From Jacaranda mimosifolia (taxonomy: Eukaryota > Streptophyta > Magnoliopsida > Lamiales > Bignoniaceae), in assembly GCA_018894105.1 (NCBI GenBank), contig CM032120.1:30588710-30652709 (forward strand): a DNA stretch of 64,000 nt, in the 5' to 3' direction. Positions 35,399 through 48,172 of this stretch are shown here, in pieces. The first letter of the stretch is position 1; every line of letters starts with the position of its first letter. Under the pieces are notes generated by a model. The model searched no databases and was not told the origin of the DNA. It saw only the letters and a list, made by a program, of their open reading frames with translations. The translations under genes and the position numbers were made by a program.

Positions 35399-36227
35399 AC
35401 AGTGTATGTTTTTTCTTTTCTTTTGTTGGTAAAAGCCACCAGTAGGGGGTTTGACTTTGACCTCTATCCTGTATATTAATATGAAAAGAATTGACAGTGT
35501 AATTTTAAATAAGCTTAAAGAATGACAGACCTTATCAGCCCCTCCTTGCTACATCCCTCGCAGGAGTACCACTGCAGTGGTTATGAGCTAAAACAAACCT
35601 TCGAGTAGTGCTAATCATTTTTCCTTTTGTTGTTCGATGCAGGAGAAAATCTTTGATTTATAGTACTACTATATCATGATATATACATCAAATTAGCGAT
35701 ACATCTTGATCAATGAATTTAATAATCTTGAATGATTTTTTGCCAACGTTACATGATAATTTGATTTCCCACTTGGTTGAGTGCACCTACCATGTAACAG
35801 CAAACATGGGAGTGGGAGGGCAAATTTAGTAAGCCAAAACGTTTCCAGATTATGAAAAGCATTTTCATGTTTCAAGGTGATAAAAAGGTCCCCAACTGAT
35901 TTATTTACATGACTCCATCTGCCAACGTGGACAGGCAGGATAACAATGGAGGCTGTTGCACAACTGTCGAGCCACCATGTATCGTGCCAAGTATTGCTTG
36001 GCATGCAAACTTATCGTAGCAGAATTCACATTTCCAAAGCATACGTGGAAGAGAGTAGTGGCCAACCTTCACAGCTCTACCACTTGGCAGCATATCGGTA
36101 AGATATTAATTGCTGTATATATATACACACACACAGAAGAGAAAGCCTGAATGCAAAAAGTTCACAGCAGGGATGCGCCCAAATAGTAAGTTTATAATTT
36201 ACCAAGACTAGAAATTTAGCTCTAACA
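35399..36227. other. gene-free stretch
   Basis: No supportable gene. Several short open frames on both strands lack domains or codon bias. Confidence 0.45.
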
Positions 36228-36855
36228 GCTAGTTTGATTATGTTTTTAAATTCGTTTTGACCCTTTTTAACTATGTGAATATAAATTACCAAAAACTTAT
36301 CAACATTTACACCTATATTCCAATTCATTTTCATCTCAAAATATATATCTTTTCTTAATAACATATATACCTTCTATATCTTTTTCATTATTACTATCCT
36401 TCTCCACCTACAACCTACTATATAAACCCTATATAATTATTACTTTTCCAACATACTATCCAACTACAAACTTATTTTCAATTCATTTATTCTAACTAAC
36501 TTTTCAAATTTTAAAAATATTAAAAATGAAAACACAACCAAACTCATTTTCACATTTTCTACTATTTTAAAAATGAAAGACATCAATTTTTACCCAATAT
36601 AATTTTCATTTTCATTTTCAGAATACATTCCCCAATAACCTATATATCTTCTCCTAATAACTTATAAATCTTCTCTCTGTATTCCGTTTTTTCTATCTCT
36701 TTCCACCTATAATCTACTAAAACCAACATAATCATTATTTTTCCAACAATCTATCCAAATATAAACTTATTTCCCACTAATTTCCACTAGCTACTTTCCA
36801 ATATTTTGAAAATGATGGAAATAAAAATTAAAATTGAAAATAAAACCAAACGAGC
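36228..36855. mobile_element. TIR element (MITE-like, 628 bp)
   Basis: Left end GCTAGTTTGATTATGTTTTT and right end ...AAAATAAAACCAAACGAGC are inverted repeats (GCTNGTTTGRTT). The interior repeats ATTTTCATTTT and CTATATATCTTCTCC motifs. No clear target duplication, no coding region. Confidence 0.5.
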
Positions 36856-37552
36856 AAGGTAATAATTCAGACAACAAACAATTAGGGTTGTCAATGAATT
36901 GGATTTTAATATGAATTCGGACTGAATTTTAGGATTTTTATTCGACTGAAATATTCAATGAATTAGATTCGATTATAAATATCCAGAATTTGAAATAAGT
37001 GGATCGGATATAGAATTAAGCAATCCGATCTGGTAAAGATCCAAATCCGAACTTGAATAAATTATTATTAAATTAATAATCTTATATATAATATTTATAA
37101 AGATTTTAAAATAAAATTTATATATATTATATTGACCTAATATCTTTCTTAGCGTCTATATCATGCTATTAATATTGAGTTTTTAGCCTAAAAAATAAGA
37201 GAAATATTGATAAAATATCAAATATAATAATATATATAATAGTTCACCTATGCATTAATATAATGTAAAATAGGGATTTAGTATTCAAATATTTAACTTC
37301 TGATAAATATAAAATAAAAAATTTTAAAAATTCAAATATGATGCAAATTTACTTTATAAATACAATCTATACTATTATATATTGCACAACAGTGTAGGAC
37401 CCACAATTGTGCAATTTGAATCTAATTGTGCAATTTTTGCCAAATGGAAAATTCTTAGAATTTTGAGCATTTGAATTCAATTAAAAATGTTCATTTATTG
37501 TTTGATATTATTTATTTCATTTTTAAAAATATTTATTCTTATTTATCTCTAA

Positions 37553-37976
37553 CTGATATGTAGGGGTGTAAACGGATATTAAGTGGATCGGATATACTAT
37601 TTTCATATTCGTATCCATTTAACTTTTTGAATATTCGGATATGGATACGAATTTGATGGATATTAAAAATGATATCAAAATTCGTATCCGTTGGATAACG
37701 ATCAGATTCAGATATATCCGTATTCAATTATAATTATTCAAATGCATTCATATTTTATTAAACTTATCCGTATTCGAATTATTATTTTATATTCATATTG
37801 GATGATAATTATTTAGATATCTATTTACGAATATCTAAATACGTGAATCTATGAACCTATAACAAATACATATTTTAATCAATAGAAGGAACCATATAAT
37901 TTCATTAAAACGAAAGATGTCAAACAAATAACATAATTTCTAATTAATAATTGATTTTATAATTGATTATTAGTAT

Positions 37977-38024
<48 letters not shown>

Positions 38025-38431
38025 TAATAATAATAATAATAATAATAATAAAGGCATTTAAGTATGTTAATTATAAAGTCAACCAACAATAATTATGTTG
38101 ATTAACTTTATTCTTCATTTTTTTTTCTCTATATTACAATAATTTTTAAATTTATTCTTTTTTCTTCTCAATTCTTCAATTATAATTTATATATATACAT
38201 ATATGGATTATGAGATTTCTATTGAAAAATATAAAATAATATATTATTTAATAAATATGTATTTGGATCGGATACGCATTTACCATATCTGTATCTATTT
38301 ATAATCGGATATCTACTAATCGAATACGGATAATATTTATTTTAAACGGATGAATAAATTTTGTATAAACGGATATGAATGTGAATGGTAAACAAATTTT
38401 TGAATATCCATTTTACAGCCCGACTGATATG
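37553..38431. mobile_element. hAT-like element with perfect 8-bp duplication
   Basis: The element proper is 37,561-38,423 (863 bp), flanked by CTGATATG on both sides. Ends are TAGGGGTGTAAACGG and ...TTTTACAGCCCGA. It is the sister of 12,630-13,448, with the same motif order throughout. The size difference comes mostly from an (AAT)n run at 37,977-38,051. Non-coding. Confidence 0.9.
37977..38051. repeat. (AAT)n microsatellite
   Basis: About 24 AAT units with one interruption, inside the hAT-like element. The sister copy at 13,040-13,060 has only a short AAT run. Confidence 0.9.
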
Positions 38432-38940
38432 GATGTATTCTATTTTGGGAGAAAAAAAAATCTTTATTAGATAAAACATTTATTTTTTGAGTTTTCAATT
38501 TTTGAATCGAATTTGATATTATCTCTTTCATATGATTGATGAGATAATGTCAAAGATGTTTAGATGGATTAAAATTCTTCTATGCATACACATGTATAAA
38601 GTAGTGGAGTCAAAATATAATTTGATTAGTAAAAGCACATCCATATTGCAAGTATCACTCATCAAGTCTTCCAAGCATCTCACGAATAATTTTTTCAGGT
38701 AAGTAAAACCAATTTCTTGCTATTTAACATGTAATTTTAATCCATGTGCATATGTATATGTATGGAGATGACTGATGATCTTATATGGTGGAAGACCAGA
38801 AGGATGGGGGAGACTTGAAGTAAAACTGGCAGGACTAAATATTTGTTGCACTAACATTCTAATAACCAAAAGAAAAAGAAAAAAGAAAGAAAGAAAAGAA
38901 TACCTTTTATTATGTGTACGGGAAGAGAATTTGCTACATG

Positions 38941-39599
38941 GAATTTAATAGGACTGTCAACGGGATGGACCTGAATCGGATCTGTCATATACGAATCCGA
39001 ATTCAATTATCAAAATTTATATCCGAATCCAACCCAAAATCCTATAGGATCTTTGTTAGTCAGTACTATATCCAAATTCGATTAAAAATTTTGATCTGAT
39101 TTATTTATTTTTTCCTTTTGATTTTTATAAAAATATTGTATTTATAAAATAAATATATGTCAAATTTGAATTTTTAACAACTTTTTATTATATATTAGTC
39201 CTAAAGTTAAATATTTGAATACTAAATTCCTATTTCAATTATATTAATGCATAAATAAACTATTATATGTTATTATATTTAAATTTTTTATCAATATTCC
39301 TCTTATTTAGGATAAAAACTCAATATTAATAGTATAATATAGACATTATTATAGATATTAGGTCAATATAATATATAAATTTTATTTTAATAAGAGTATT
39401 AATTTAATAAAAAATATTAAAGTTTGTATTCGGATCTTTAACGAATCAGATTGTTTAATTCCATATTCGATCTAGTTATTTCGGATTACGAATATTTATA
39501 ATCAGATCTAATTTATTGGATATTTTAATCGAATAAAAATTCTAAAATTCGAATCGAATTCGGATTAAAATCCGATCAATTGACTGCCCTAGAATTTAA
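38941..39599 (+). mobile_element. hAT-like element with perfect 8-bp duplication
   Basis: The element proper is 38,949-39,591 (643 bp), flanked by GAATTTAA on both sides. Ends are TAGGACTGTCAACGGG and ...AATTGACTGCCCTA. It is the best-preserved member of the family that includes 27,300-28,067 and the split copy at 36,883/52,807. No transposase. Confidence 0.9.
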
Positions 39600-40250
39600 T
39601 TATGGCACGACTCCACACACACACGCATACCTGACTCCAAATTGCCCAAAAAAAGATTAAAAGTATGTAGATTTATATTATGGAATTGTTATTTTGTGTT
39701 TGTTGCATTTGAACTAAATTTAAATTTATTTTAATTGTTTGCGATTAATTTCTTAATTTTTTTATCTTATAAAATAATTTTTTATAATCAATTGAAATTG
39801 TTTTATTATTCAATAAAGATATATATAATTGACTAACTTTAGACATTTAATTTTTTAGGCTTTTTGAAATATATTGTTCTCGAGTTCAGGTAAGTCGTCT
39901 ACTTAATATTTTATAATCAATTGAAATTGTATTATTATTATTCAATATATAGATGTTCTATTAATTTTTGATACATTTAATTTTGTAGACTTTTTGGAAT
40001 AGATTATTATTATTATTATTATTCTCAAGTTTGGTGAGTCGTTATCTACTAAATTTACAAGATAATATTTTTTGTGATTAATTTTTTTTTTTTATCCTAT
40101 AAAGTAATTTCTTATAATTAGTTAAGAATTGTATTATTATTCAATATATACTAATTGTGGATTTTCTTGGACATTCTAATGCTTTCTTTAGCATTTTCTT
40201 AGAATGATCTTAATTTGCATAGATGATATTTTTTTGTGATTAACTTCTTA

Positions 40251-40302
<52 letters not shown>

Positions 40303-40381
40303 ACTACCATTAGTAGGAGCAGCAACAGCAGTAGTAGTAGGAGCAGCAACAGCAGTAGTAGTAGGAGTAGCAGTAGCAGTG

Positions 40382-40440
<59 letters not shown>

Positions 40441-41777
40441 GTAGGTTTTTATTTACTAACTCTATTTGTTATATCCCTACCACACCCCAATAAAAAATAT
40501 GAGTTGTTATTTTATATTCTTTATATTGGGTGTTAGAATCTCAAAATTGATCCTATGTGGGGTAAATTTGAGACATGCACAAGTTATCATCCCGAAGCCT
40601 AGCTAATATGGTCTTGACTGAAGTCAGGCCTAGTGTGTAAATCTCAACTATTTTAAATATAACAAGTTTACATTTCGATAAAGCATAAAAATGTATATAA
40701 CTATAGGATTTAAAAATTAAATAAATAAACAAATCTTATGGACATTCACAAATAGTTTGGTCTCAGTCATGTTTTTCTAGGCATTAAATTTATATAAATA
40801 TAACATGCTTCTGAAAAGAAATTGTTTTTCCATTTTTATTGATCATCATCTTAAGGTTGAAATTATGAATAGGGATGTAATGTAGATCTACCTTAAAAAG
40901 TAGACTTCTAGGATAATGAGTTTCCACCATCATTATTAATGATATTATATTTAAGACTTGAACTTCTATGAGCTATTGCCTTTTTTTTTTTTTTTCTCCC
41001 TGACCTCGTTGGCTTATTTATTATTAAAAAGATTGAATATTTTGTTACTATCATAATTTAACAAATAATATAATCAACAATCATTGTTTTCCATAATCAC
41101 CATATATGAAAACTAAGAAGTAAATCTCAAATTAATTTTCATTCCATAAATATATATTATGTAGAATAGACAAAGCCAACAAATTTAATAGAACTCAAAC
41201 TCTCATCTCAAAATAGACCTTTATTTTTATACTAAAAAGATTAAAATTATTAATTGTCAATTAATATAATTTTTAAATAAATTAAATGATTGAAAAAAAA
41301 CGTAATACTATGAAATGAACTCCAGAATTCTTCTTTTTTCTTGATTTAATGTGTCATTAGTTAATCTTGACATAAATACATGGACCTTAGTTAATTTTGC
41401 CATAAACACATGGACCATTTATTGTTGTCAACCAATAAAATATATAAAAGAATACATGGACCATCTATAGTCTTCAATCAGTAAAAAACATACAAGAGAA
41501 TTTCTTCAACAAATTTTTTTATTTTGAAAATACCCATAGTGGTTTTAAAAATAATTTGACTAAAAGCTATTGATTAGTTGGATATATTTATATAAATAAA
41601 AAATTATGCATTAAAACTCACTTTTATGTTAAATGAGAAGGATTTATATACATTATACTTTTTATTTTTATTAATTTGAATAAAAACTATTTTTACCAAA
41701 TCTAAACAATAAAAAGTTCCTAACTATTTCAAAATTAAATTTTAGAAAAATATTTATAAAGTTACATATATATTATT
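39600..41777. other. Helitron interior, no gene
   Basis: AT-rich and non-coding. It contains the degenerate 129-201-bp repeats noted under the Helitron, TTA runs and the microsatellite at 40,247-40,440. From 40,441 to 41,777 I see no structure. Confidence 0.5.
40247..40440. repeat. compound microsatellite with a 24-bp core repeat
   Basis: Two (ATT)n tracts (about 40,250-40,299 and 40,383-40,439) flank three 24-bp units starting TAGGAGCAGCAACAGCAG at 40,314, 40,338 and 40,362; the third is diverged. Confidence 0.9.
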
Positions 41778-41782
41778 AATTA

Positions 41783-42481
41783 TGATAGGGACGGCTCAAG
41801 TGCCTAGGCCCAAACCAAGGTAGCCCAGTCAGGCGCCCGAGGCCCATATGCCTCATCGACTTCACTCGATCAGATTAGCCTAGAGACGCAGTGCCAAGCC
41901 CAGTCAGGCGTTCGAGGCCTATGGAATTCCTCGACCCCAGTCAACCATATCGAGGTCGAGTCGGAGGTCGAGAATAGTACAGTACTCTGCCGCCGCATTA
42001 AATGTACTAATGGGCATCAGGCCTCCACATTCATGGCGTATGCCATCCCCCTCATCGCCTGACACAGCAGGCGCCCCTACAATGTACTATCATGTCCTTG
42101 AAACCTGGAAAGCAGTTAGTTGGAGATATGTAAGGCAGGGAAATGACTAATTACCCCTGGCCCAAGGCTAAGGGCCCCTGGGTGTACCAGGGGCACCCCA
42201 GACATTTCCTCGAAGGGAGAAGGATATAAATACCCTCGTCCCAGCCTTCTAGAGGTACGCACTCATATACACTCTAAGCCCTTGCTCCGTTGCTCGATAT
42301 TTTGTGGTCGATCTATACTGACTTGAGCGTCGGAGGACCTAAGTCGAGGGCTCCTCGGCTAGCCTAACGTTTACTGTGATTGCAGGATTCTTCCATATCC
42401 AAGCAAGAATAGAGATCCTTCAGGTCGAGTCCTACCCATATTCAAAGTCGGTTCCCTATCTAACCAATCAAACCCTCATCA
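41783..42481 (+). repeat. 5' LTR of the gypsy element
   Basis: Starts TGATAGGGACGGCTC and ends AACCCTCATCA directly before the PBS. A TATA box lies at 42,225-42,232. Confidence 0.93.
42225..42232 (+). promoter_or_regulatory. TATA box of the gypsy LTR
   Basis: TATAAATA in GAGAAGGATATAAATACCC; conserved in the 3' LTR at 52,239-52,246. The likely promoter of the genomic transcript. Confidence 0.65.
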
Positions 42482-42483
42482 TT

Positions 42484-42501
42484 TGGCACCGTCTGTGGGA
42501 A
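42484..42501 (+). other. primer-binding site of the gypsy element
   Basis: TGGCACCGTCTGTGGGAA, two bases after the LTR end. This sequence type is characteristic of plant Tat-type gypsy elements. The tRNA was not determined. Confidence 0.8.
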
Positions 42502-42522
42502 AACTAGAATCCTCTATCAAAA

Positions 42523-44045
42523 ATGGTAAACACTAGGCGAGCTCAATCTGGGAGAGCAGAAAACAGGAGGTCCAGCTCCCTTCCCCTTCGACAGAACCCA
42601 GAGCCAAATGCCCAGGGGTCCAGCGTTCTGCCTGAGCCCGTGGTCACATTAACAATACCCCAGTTAATGCAACTCATCAGTGAGTAGATTTCCACGCAGA
42701 TTTTGGCCCAACTCTCGGCCGCATTAAATAGGCATGCCGTGCAGCAGGAGCCGGCAGTTAGTGCGACACCCTAGCCTATGGCCGCGGAGAGGATGCGGCC
42801 AGAAGAGCACTCCCAGCGACCGGAGTCGCGAAGGCATCAGTTAAGGAGGGAACTGAGCCCGGGTCGCTTTCCCAAGGAAGCAGCCTGCCCCCACCAAGAG
42901 AGGAGGTAGCAGACTCCATTGACCATGACGTTCGGTCCCTTCGAGTCCCACAGCGCGATCGGGTCTAACACTCCAGATTCAGACCAAGCAGAAATGCATC
43001 TCAGGCAGATTAGCAAGAATGGGATGAGGTATCCCATCAGGTGCAACAACTGAACAGACACCTGGAGGAGATCTCAAAGAGGAATGTGGATAGAGTTGTT
43101 TATCCAGACGGGCCGTAGAAGTTCAGGAGGGAACAAGATTCATCGTTCGTCCAGGAGATCATTGATGAGTGCATCGCCTTCGATGCTAAGATCCCAACCG
43201 GACTCCTGAGGTATGATGGCTCCACAGACCCGAACGAGCATCTGCTACAGTTTGAACACATAATGCAGTTGCATGGGCACAACGAGTACATTCATGCAAA
43301 GATGCTGGTGACCACGCTTCCAGGAGTAGCCCTGGATTGGTTTGTGAAGTTGGAATCAGCGTCCATTTTTTCTTATGATCAGTTGTGTGATAAATTTCTG
43401 CACCAGTTTGCGAGCAGGAGGAAAGAAAAACTTCCCCACACCTATTTGCATACCGTGAAACAAGTTGAAGGAGAATCCCTTCGTGATTTTTTCACTAGAT
43501 TCAATACAGAGGTTCTGAAGATCGATAGCCCGAGGATTGAGTTCTTGATTGACGTGCTTTTCTTGAGTTTGAGATACAAAGAATGTGCCAATGCTTTGGT
43601 ACGCGAACAACCCAGATCAATGGAGGAGCTCCTCGACCTCGCGGAGAGGTACATGACCCAGGAGGAGATGAACAGGATGAAATATAGTAGCGTGGAGGTA
43701 AACAGAAAGAAAGGCAAAGAGAAAGATGATCGACAAATCAAAGAAGGGTGCCGTTCCCCGATAAAGCGCTTCTATGAATATACTCCACTGAACATACCAA
43801 GGAGAGAAGTGTTGTTCGCTATTCAGCACGGCAACCTGCTTAAGAAGGCTTGGAAAATCACTGAAACCGAGGCCATGAAGAAGTCGAAGAAGTACTGCCA
43901 TTTTCATAAGCAGAAAGGGCACGATACTGAGGAGTGTTTTAACTTGAAGGACGAAATCGAGAGGCTGATCAGACAAGGCCACTTGAAAAAGTTCGTCGAG
44001 GAGCAAGCCAGAAGAGATGAGGGCAAGACGGACCGGACTCCCTGA
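42523..44045 (+). pseudogene. gypsy gag, 5' part broken, core open
   Basis: An ATG at 42,523 opens MVNTRRAQSGRAENRRSSS, stopped near 42,685. The conserved capsid core is open from about 43,110 in another frame (KIPTGLLRYDGSTDPNEHL, TTLPGVALDWFVKLE, SYDQLCDKFLHQFASRR, ESLRDFFTRFNTEVLKI). Then come a basic linker and a zinc-knuckle-like stretch, YCHFHKQKGHDTEECFNLKD, which has CX2HX8-type spacing rather than a standard CCHC. Gag would form the particle and bind RNA. The 260-residue core is uninterrupted. Confidence 0.88.
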
Positions 44046-44132
44046 AGAGGAAGGTCGGTCAGCCTGAGGAAAGAAGACAGGAGGAAGCGACCTGCCTAGG
44101 AACCCAACCCGCCCATTAGAGGAATCATCGAC

Positions 44133-44899
44133 ATGATTGCAGGGGGACCCACAGGAAGAGATTCCCGAAATGCAAGAAAGCAAATGCAGAGGCAACTCGA
44201 CTTGACGAAACCGTCCAAGGTGGAAACATTTTTCCAACTGTCAACAAATACTAAACCAATCTCTTTCACCGATGCAGACCTAGACCATATGGAAAACAGA
44301 AGAGTCAATTGTAATATAGATTGCCTGATGGTGGTCGCCCTTGAAATAGCCAACTTCGAAGTCAGGAAGGTGCTGGTCGATAATGGAAGCTCTGTGAACA
44401 TCATATTCTTGTCGACCCTGAACAGAATGAAATTGGGAAAGTTGAAATTTGATCCGGTCAGAACGCCCTTGGTCGGATTTGGTGGATCTGAGATCATCCC
44501 AGAAGGATCCATCAATCTTTCCACCACGTTCGGGCAAGGCCAGCGTAGCCAAACACTATGATCAACTACCTAGTGGTCGATGTTCCCTTCGCACACAATG
44601 TCATCATGGGTCGACCAACCCTCAATGACTTCAGAGCTATTGTATCCACTTACCACATGAAGTTTAAGTTTTCGATCACAGCCGGAGTGGGTGAGCTTTT
44701 ATGCAACCTCAAGGACACTTGGCGTTGTTACACCATTTTTGTCGACTCCAGCGAGCAGAAGAAATGGCCTAAATTGAAGCCCTCGGGGGACACCCCAGTA
44801 GCGAAACCCGAGAAGGGACCTTCACCGAAGAAGAAGAAGCTGGAAGACACCAGGGTCGAGCCTGTTGGCGAATTCAAAAACAATCGAGCTCGAGCCTAG
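44133..44899 (+). pseudogene. gypsy aspartic protease region
   Basis: The protease active-site motif is VLVDNGSSVNII at about 44,370-44,405; the flap and second half follow (VGFGGSEIIPEGSINL). The frame shifts at 44,558, after which YLVVDVPFAHNVIMGRPTLN and YHMKFKFSITAGVGE continue the post-protease domain. DNGSS in place of DTGSS is frequent in this lineage. The enzyme would cut the Gag-Pol polyprotein. Confidence 0.85.
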
Positions 44900-45810
44900 G
44901 GACCCTGACAAAACCACCAGGATTGGAAGCGATCTGGGGGATCAATTAGAATGCCTTATGGTCGATTTCCTCCAGCGCAACATTGATGTTTTTGGGTGGA
45001 AAGCTGCAGATCTTCAGGGCATCGACCCCAACATCATTGTCCATCGACTCAATATGGACCCAACCCACAAACCAGTGCGGCAGAAGAAAAGAACTTTCAA
45101 TGCTGAGAGGATCCAGATCATTGACGAGGAGGTCAGCAAGCTTTTGGAAGCAGGATATATTGTAGAAATCCAGTAACCCTCTTGGCTTTGTAATGTTGTA
45201 CTTGTCCCCAAGAATGAGGGAAAATGGAGAATGTGTAATGACTTTACTGATTTAAATAAAGCTTGCCCTAAGGATCATTACCTCTTGCCTCGTATAGATT
45301 TATTAGTTGATTCTACTGCTGTGTGAGTTGCTTAGCATGATGGATACATTCTAAGGTTATTACCAAATATTTATAGCACCCGAGGACAGGGACAAAACCT
45401 CTTTTGTCGTCCCCAACAGAGTATATTGCTTCCTAGTTATGCCCTTAGACTTAAAAATGCAGAGGCAACGTATCAGAGATTAGTCAATTTCATGTTCAAG
45501 AATGAAATCGGGAAGTCGATGGAAGTCTATGGACGATATGATTGTAAAAACCGAAAAGGCCGAGGACCATGTGGTCGACCTCAACCACACCTTTGCAAAA
45601 TTAAGGGCTTTCGGCATGAAGCTCAATTCGAGCAAGTGCACATTTGGTGTTCGAGGCGGCAAATTCCTCAGTTATATGGTCAGTCAGAGGGGGATCAAGG
45701 CCAACCCGCAGAAGATCCAAGCAATTCTGGACATCACCCCACCTTGCACAGTTTGTGAACTCCAACATCTGGTCGGCAGAGTTATAGCCCTGGGCAGATT
45801 CATAGCCTGA
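44865..45810 (+). pseudogene. gypsy reverse transcriptase, several frame breaks
   Basis: The fingers are intact at 44,865-45,176: DVFGWKAADLQGIDPNIIVH, MDPTHKPVRQKKRTF, EVSKLLEAGYIVEIQ. A stop follows. KWRMCNDFTDLNKACPKDHY is readable near 45,225-45,285, but the palm segment with the first aspartate (near 45,320) is destroyed by stops. YALRLKNAEATYQRLVN continues in another frame. The catalytic pair survives as SMDDMIVKT in 45,502-45,810 with KLNSSKCTFGVRGGKFLSYM, the thumb. Not translatable as one protein. Confidence 0.85.
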
Positions 45811-45829
45811 CTAGCTGACAAGAGCCTAC

Positions 45830-46760
45830 CTTTCTTCAAAATCCTCAGAAATGCAAAAAAGTCTGGATTCAAGTGGGATCAACAGTGCCATCAAGCTTTG
45901 CTAGAGCTCAAGCAATACTTGACTTCGCCGCCTATGCTCACCAAACCCAAACTAGGAGAAGTGCTACAGCTATACTTGGCAGTCTCCTCGGCCCCGATCA
46001 GTTCGGTGTTGACGATGACAAGACGAGGAACCCCCCATCTGGTATATTATTGCAGCAAAGCTCTCCAGGGGCCCGAGCACAATTATTTGGAGATCGAGAA
46101 GTTTGCTCTAGCCCTTGTCACGTCGGCCAGGAAGCTACGACCTTACTTTTAATCCCACACAATCTCGGTATTGACAAATCAGCCGCTGAAATAGGTATTG
46201 TCGAAATCGAACACTTTGGGTTGGCTCACCAAATGGGCCATCGAGCTTGGAAAATTCGACATCACATTCCAACTACGGACTGCCATTAAGGCACAGGTAT
46301 TGGTCGACTTCATCGTCGAACGGCTCGACCTGCCAACCCAGAATGTTGAAAACACCTCCATGTGGACCTTGCACGTCGATGGGTCCGGAACCTCATCAAA
46401 AGGCGGGATAGGTATATCCCTCATATCCCCACTTGCCGAGGAATATGATTTCGTAGTGAAACTCGACTTCTCGGTCACCATACTGAAGCGGAATATGAGT
46501 CACTCATCGCAGGAATGCGCATGGTTGCAACCCGCGGCGTCGAGCAGTTTGCAGCATTCACGGATTCCTAGTTGATTGCGGAATAGGTTGAAGGAAACTT
46601 TGAGGCGAAGGAACACAAAATGGCACAATATTTGGCAGAAGTGAACCAATTGAAACACATGTTCAGAAGTTTTACGTTGAGCCAAGTCCCCCGATCAGAG
46701 AATGAACGAGCAGACACACTCTCGAAGCTAGCCAGCTCGACGAAGGGTACTAGAGAAAGA
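45830..46760 (+). pseudogene. gypsy dual RNase H region (Tat-type)
   Basis: The first RNase H, at about 45,830-46,152, reads MLTKPKLGEVLQLYLAVSSA and YYCSKALQGPEHNYLEIEK. The LAVS in place of an Asp-containing motif marks the degenerate first RNase H of Tat elements. The second starts near 46,330 with MWTLHVDGSGTSSKGGIGIS, continues past a frame break, and has QVPRSENERADTLSKLAS at about 46,680. Two RNase H domains in tandem are known from the Tat lineage. Stops at 46,152, 46,571 and elsewhere prevent function. Confidence 0.8.
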
Positions 46761-46779
46761 ATAATAACATTTTTGGTGG

Positions 46780-48110
46780 CCGACAGGCCCTGTGTCATCG
46801 CTACCGATCAGTGCCTCATCGGGTGCGCCGAGGAAACAACCCTCTCTTGGCAGGAACCAATCAAACTTTACCTGAGTCGAGGTACCTTACCCGATGATGA
46901 CAAGGAGGCCCGCAGACTCAGGGGGTTAGCAGCCAAGTATGCGCTAGACAAGCATGGCCAGCTGTATCAAAGGTCGATAGCAGGACCCCCACTGAGATGT
47001 CTAGAACCAGAAAAGTAAACAAGGTATTGCAGGAGATACATGCTGGCATCTGCGGCAACCACTCGGGTGGCCGGTCCCTGGCACACAAGGTTATCCATTA
47101 CGGGTATTTCTGGCCAACGTTGGTGCAAGACTCCATTGACTTCGCTAGAAAATGCCCATCATGCCAGATCCACTCCAACATTCAACACCAGCCGGCCGCA
47201 CCGCTGGTCAACGTTCAGATCACCTGGCCATTCGACCAGTGGGGGATCGACATAGTAGGGTCGCTCTCGAAGACGTCGGGCTAGCGTAAGTTCATCATAG
47301 TGGCCGTCGAGTACTTTACTAAATGGGTGGAAGCTGAGGCAATTCCGAAGATCACCGATGCGGCCATTAAAAGTTTCATTTGGAAGAATATAATATGTCA
47401 ATTTAGTTTGCCTAAGGTCTTAATATCGGATAACGGCACCCAATTTCAAAGCAGAAGCACGAGGAAGTGGTGCAAGACCTTGGGGATCACCCAACACTTC
47501 ACTTCGATAGGAAACTTACAGGCTAATGGCCAAACTGAGGTCACCAACATGACTATCCTCGACCACCTCAAAAGTCGAATAGCGGGGACAGGAGCTAGTT
47601 GGGCGGACGACCTCCCAGGTGTGCTTTGGGCATACAGAACGACACCTCGAACAACCACGGGCCACAGCCCCCCGTACAGCCTAGTCTACAGATCCGAGGC
47701 AGTAATTCTGTCAGAATTGATCCAACACACACCGAGGGTGATCTACTATAACCCAATAACAAATGTATTGAAGAGGACACTGGATCTAATCACGGTCGAC
47801 AAGCAAAGCCACGTAGCTTACAACACAATGCATCGATATCGCTCTAAAATGGCGGAGCATTATACCAAAACAGTGCGACATCAGAGCTTTAAGGTTGGCG
47901 TCCTCGTTCTCAAGAAAGTGGAAGTGTCTAAGAATGTAAGAAAACTCGACCCAAAGTGGGAGGGACCGTATTTAGTAGTTAAGGTGTCGAAGAACAACGC
48001 CTACTGACTAACCGATGCATCAGGCCGCGAGCTACCCCGACCTTGGAATGCAGTAAACTTGAAAAAAAAATTGTGTAACAGGTCATTGATGACCTTTGTA
48101 TCCCCCCAAC
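46780..48110 (+). pseudogene. gypsy integrase with HHCC, DDE and GPY regions
   Basis: The zinc domain at about 47,015-47,170 has HAGICGNHSGG, then CPSCQIHSN. The catalytic core has all three acids: DQWGIDIVGSL, VLISDNGTQFQS and LQANGQTEVTN. One stop at 47,282-47,284 splits the frame just after the first aspartate. The C-terminal end has LDPKWEGPYLVVKVSKN, a GPY-type module, then a stop at 48,005 with the family's ending (GRELPRPWNAVNLKK) still readable after it. This is the best-preserved enzyme of the element. Confidence 0.88.
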
Positions 48111-48172
48111 GGAGTAAAATTATGATACGTTCAAACCGCATGAAACAGACTGAATCTTTATCACATAGTTGA

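Noticed and set aside
43617..44237. 206-residue minus-strand frame opposite gag
   Set aside because: A shadow of the conserved gag core.
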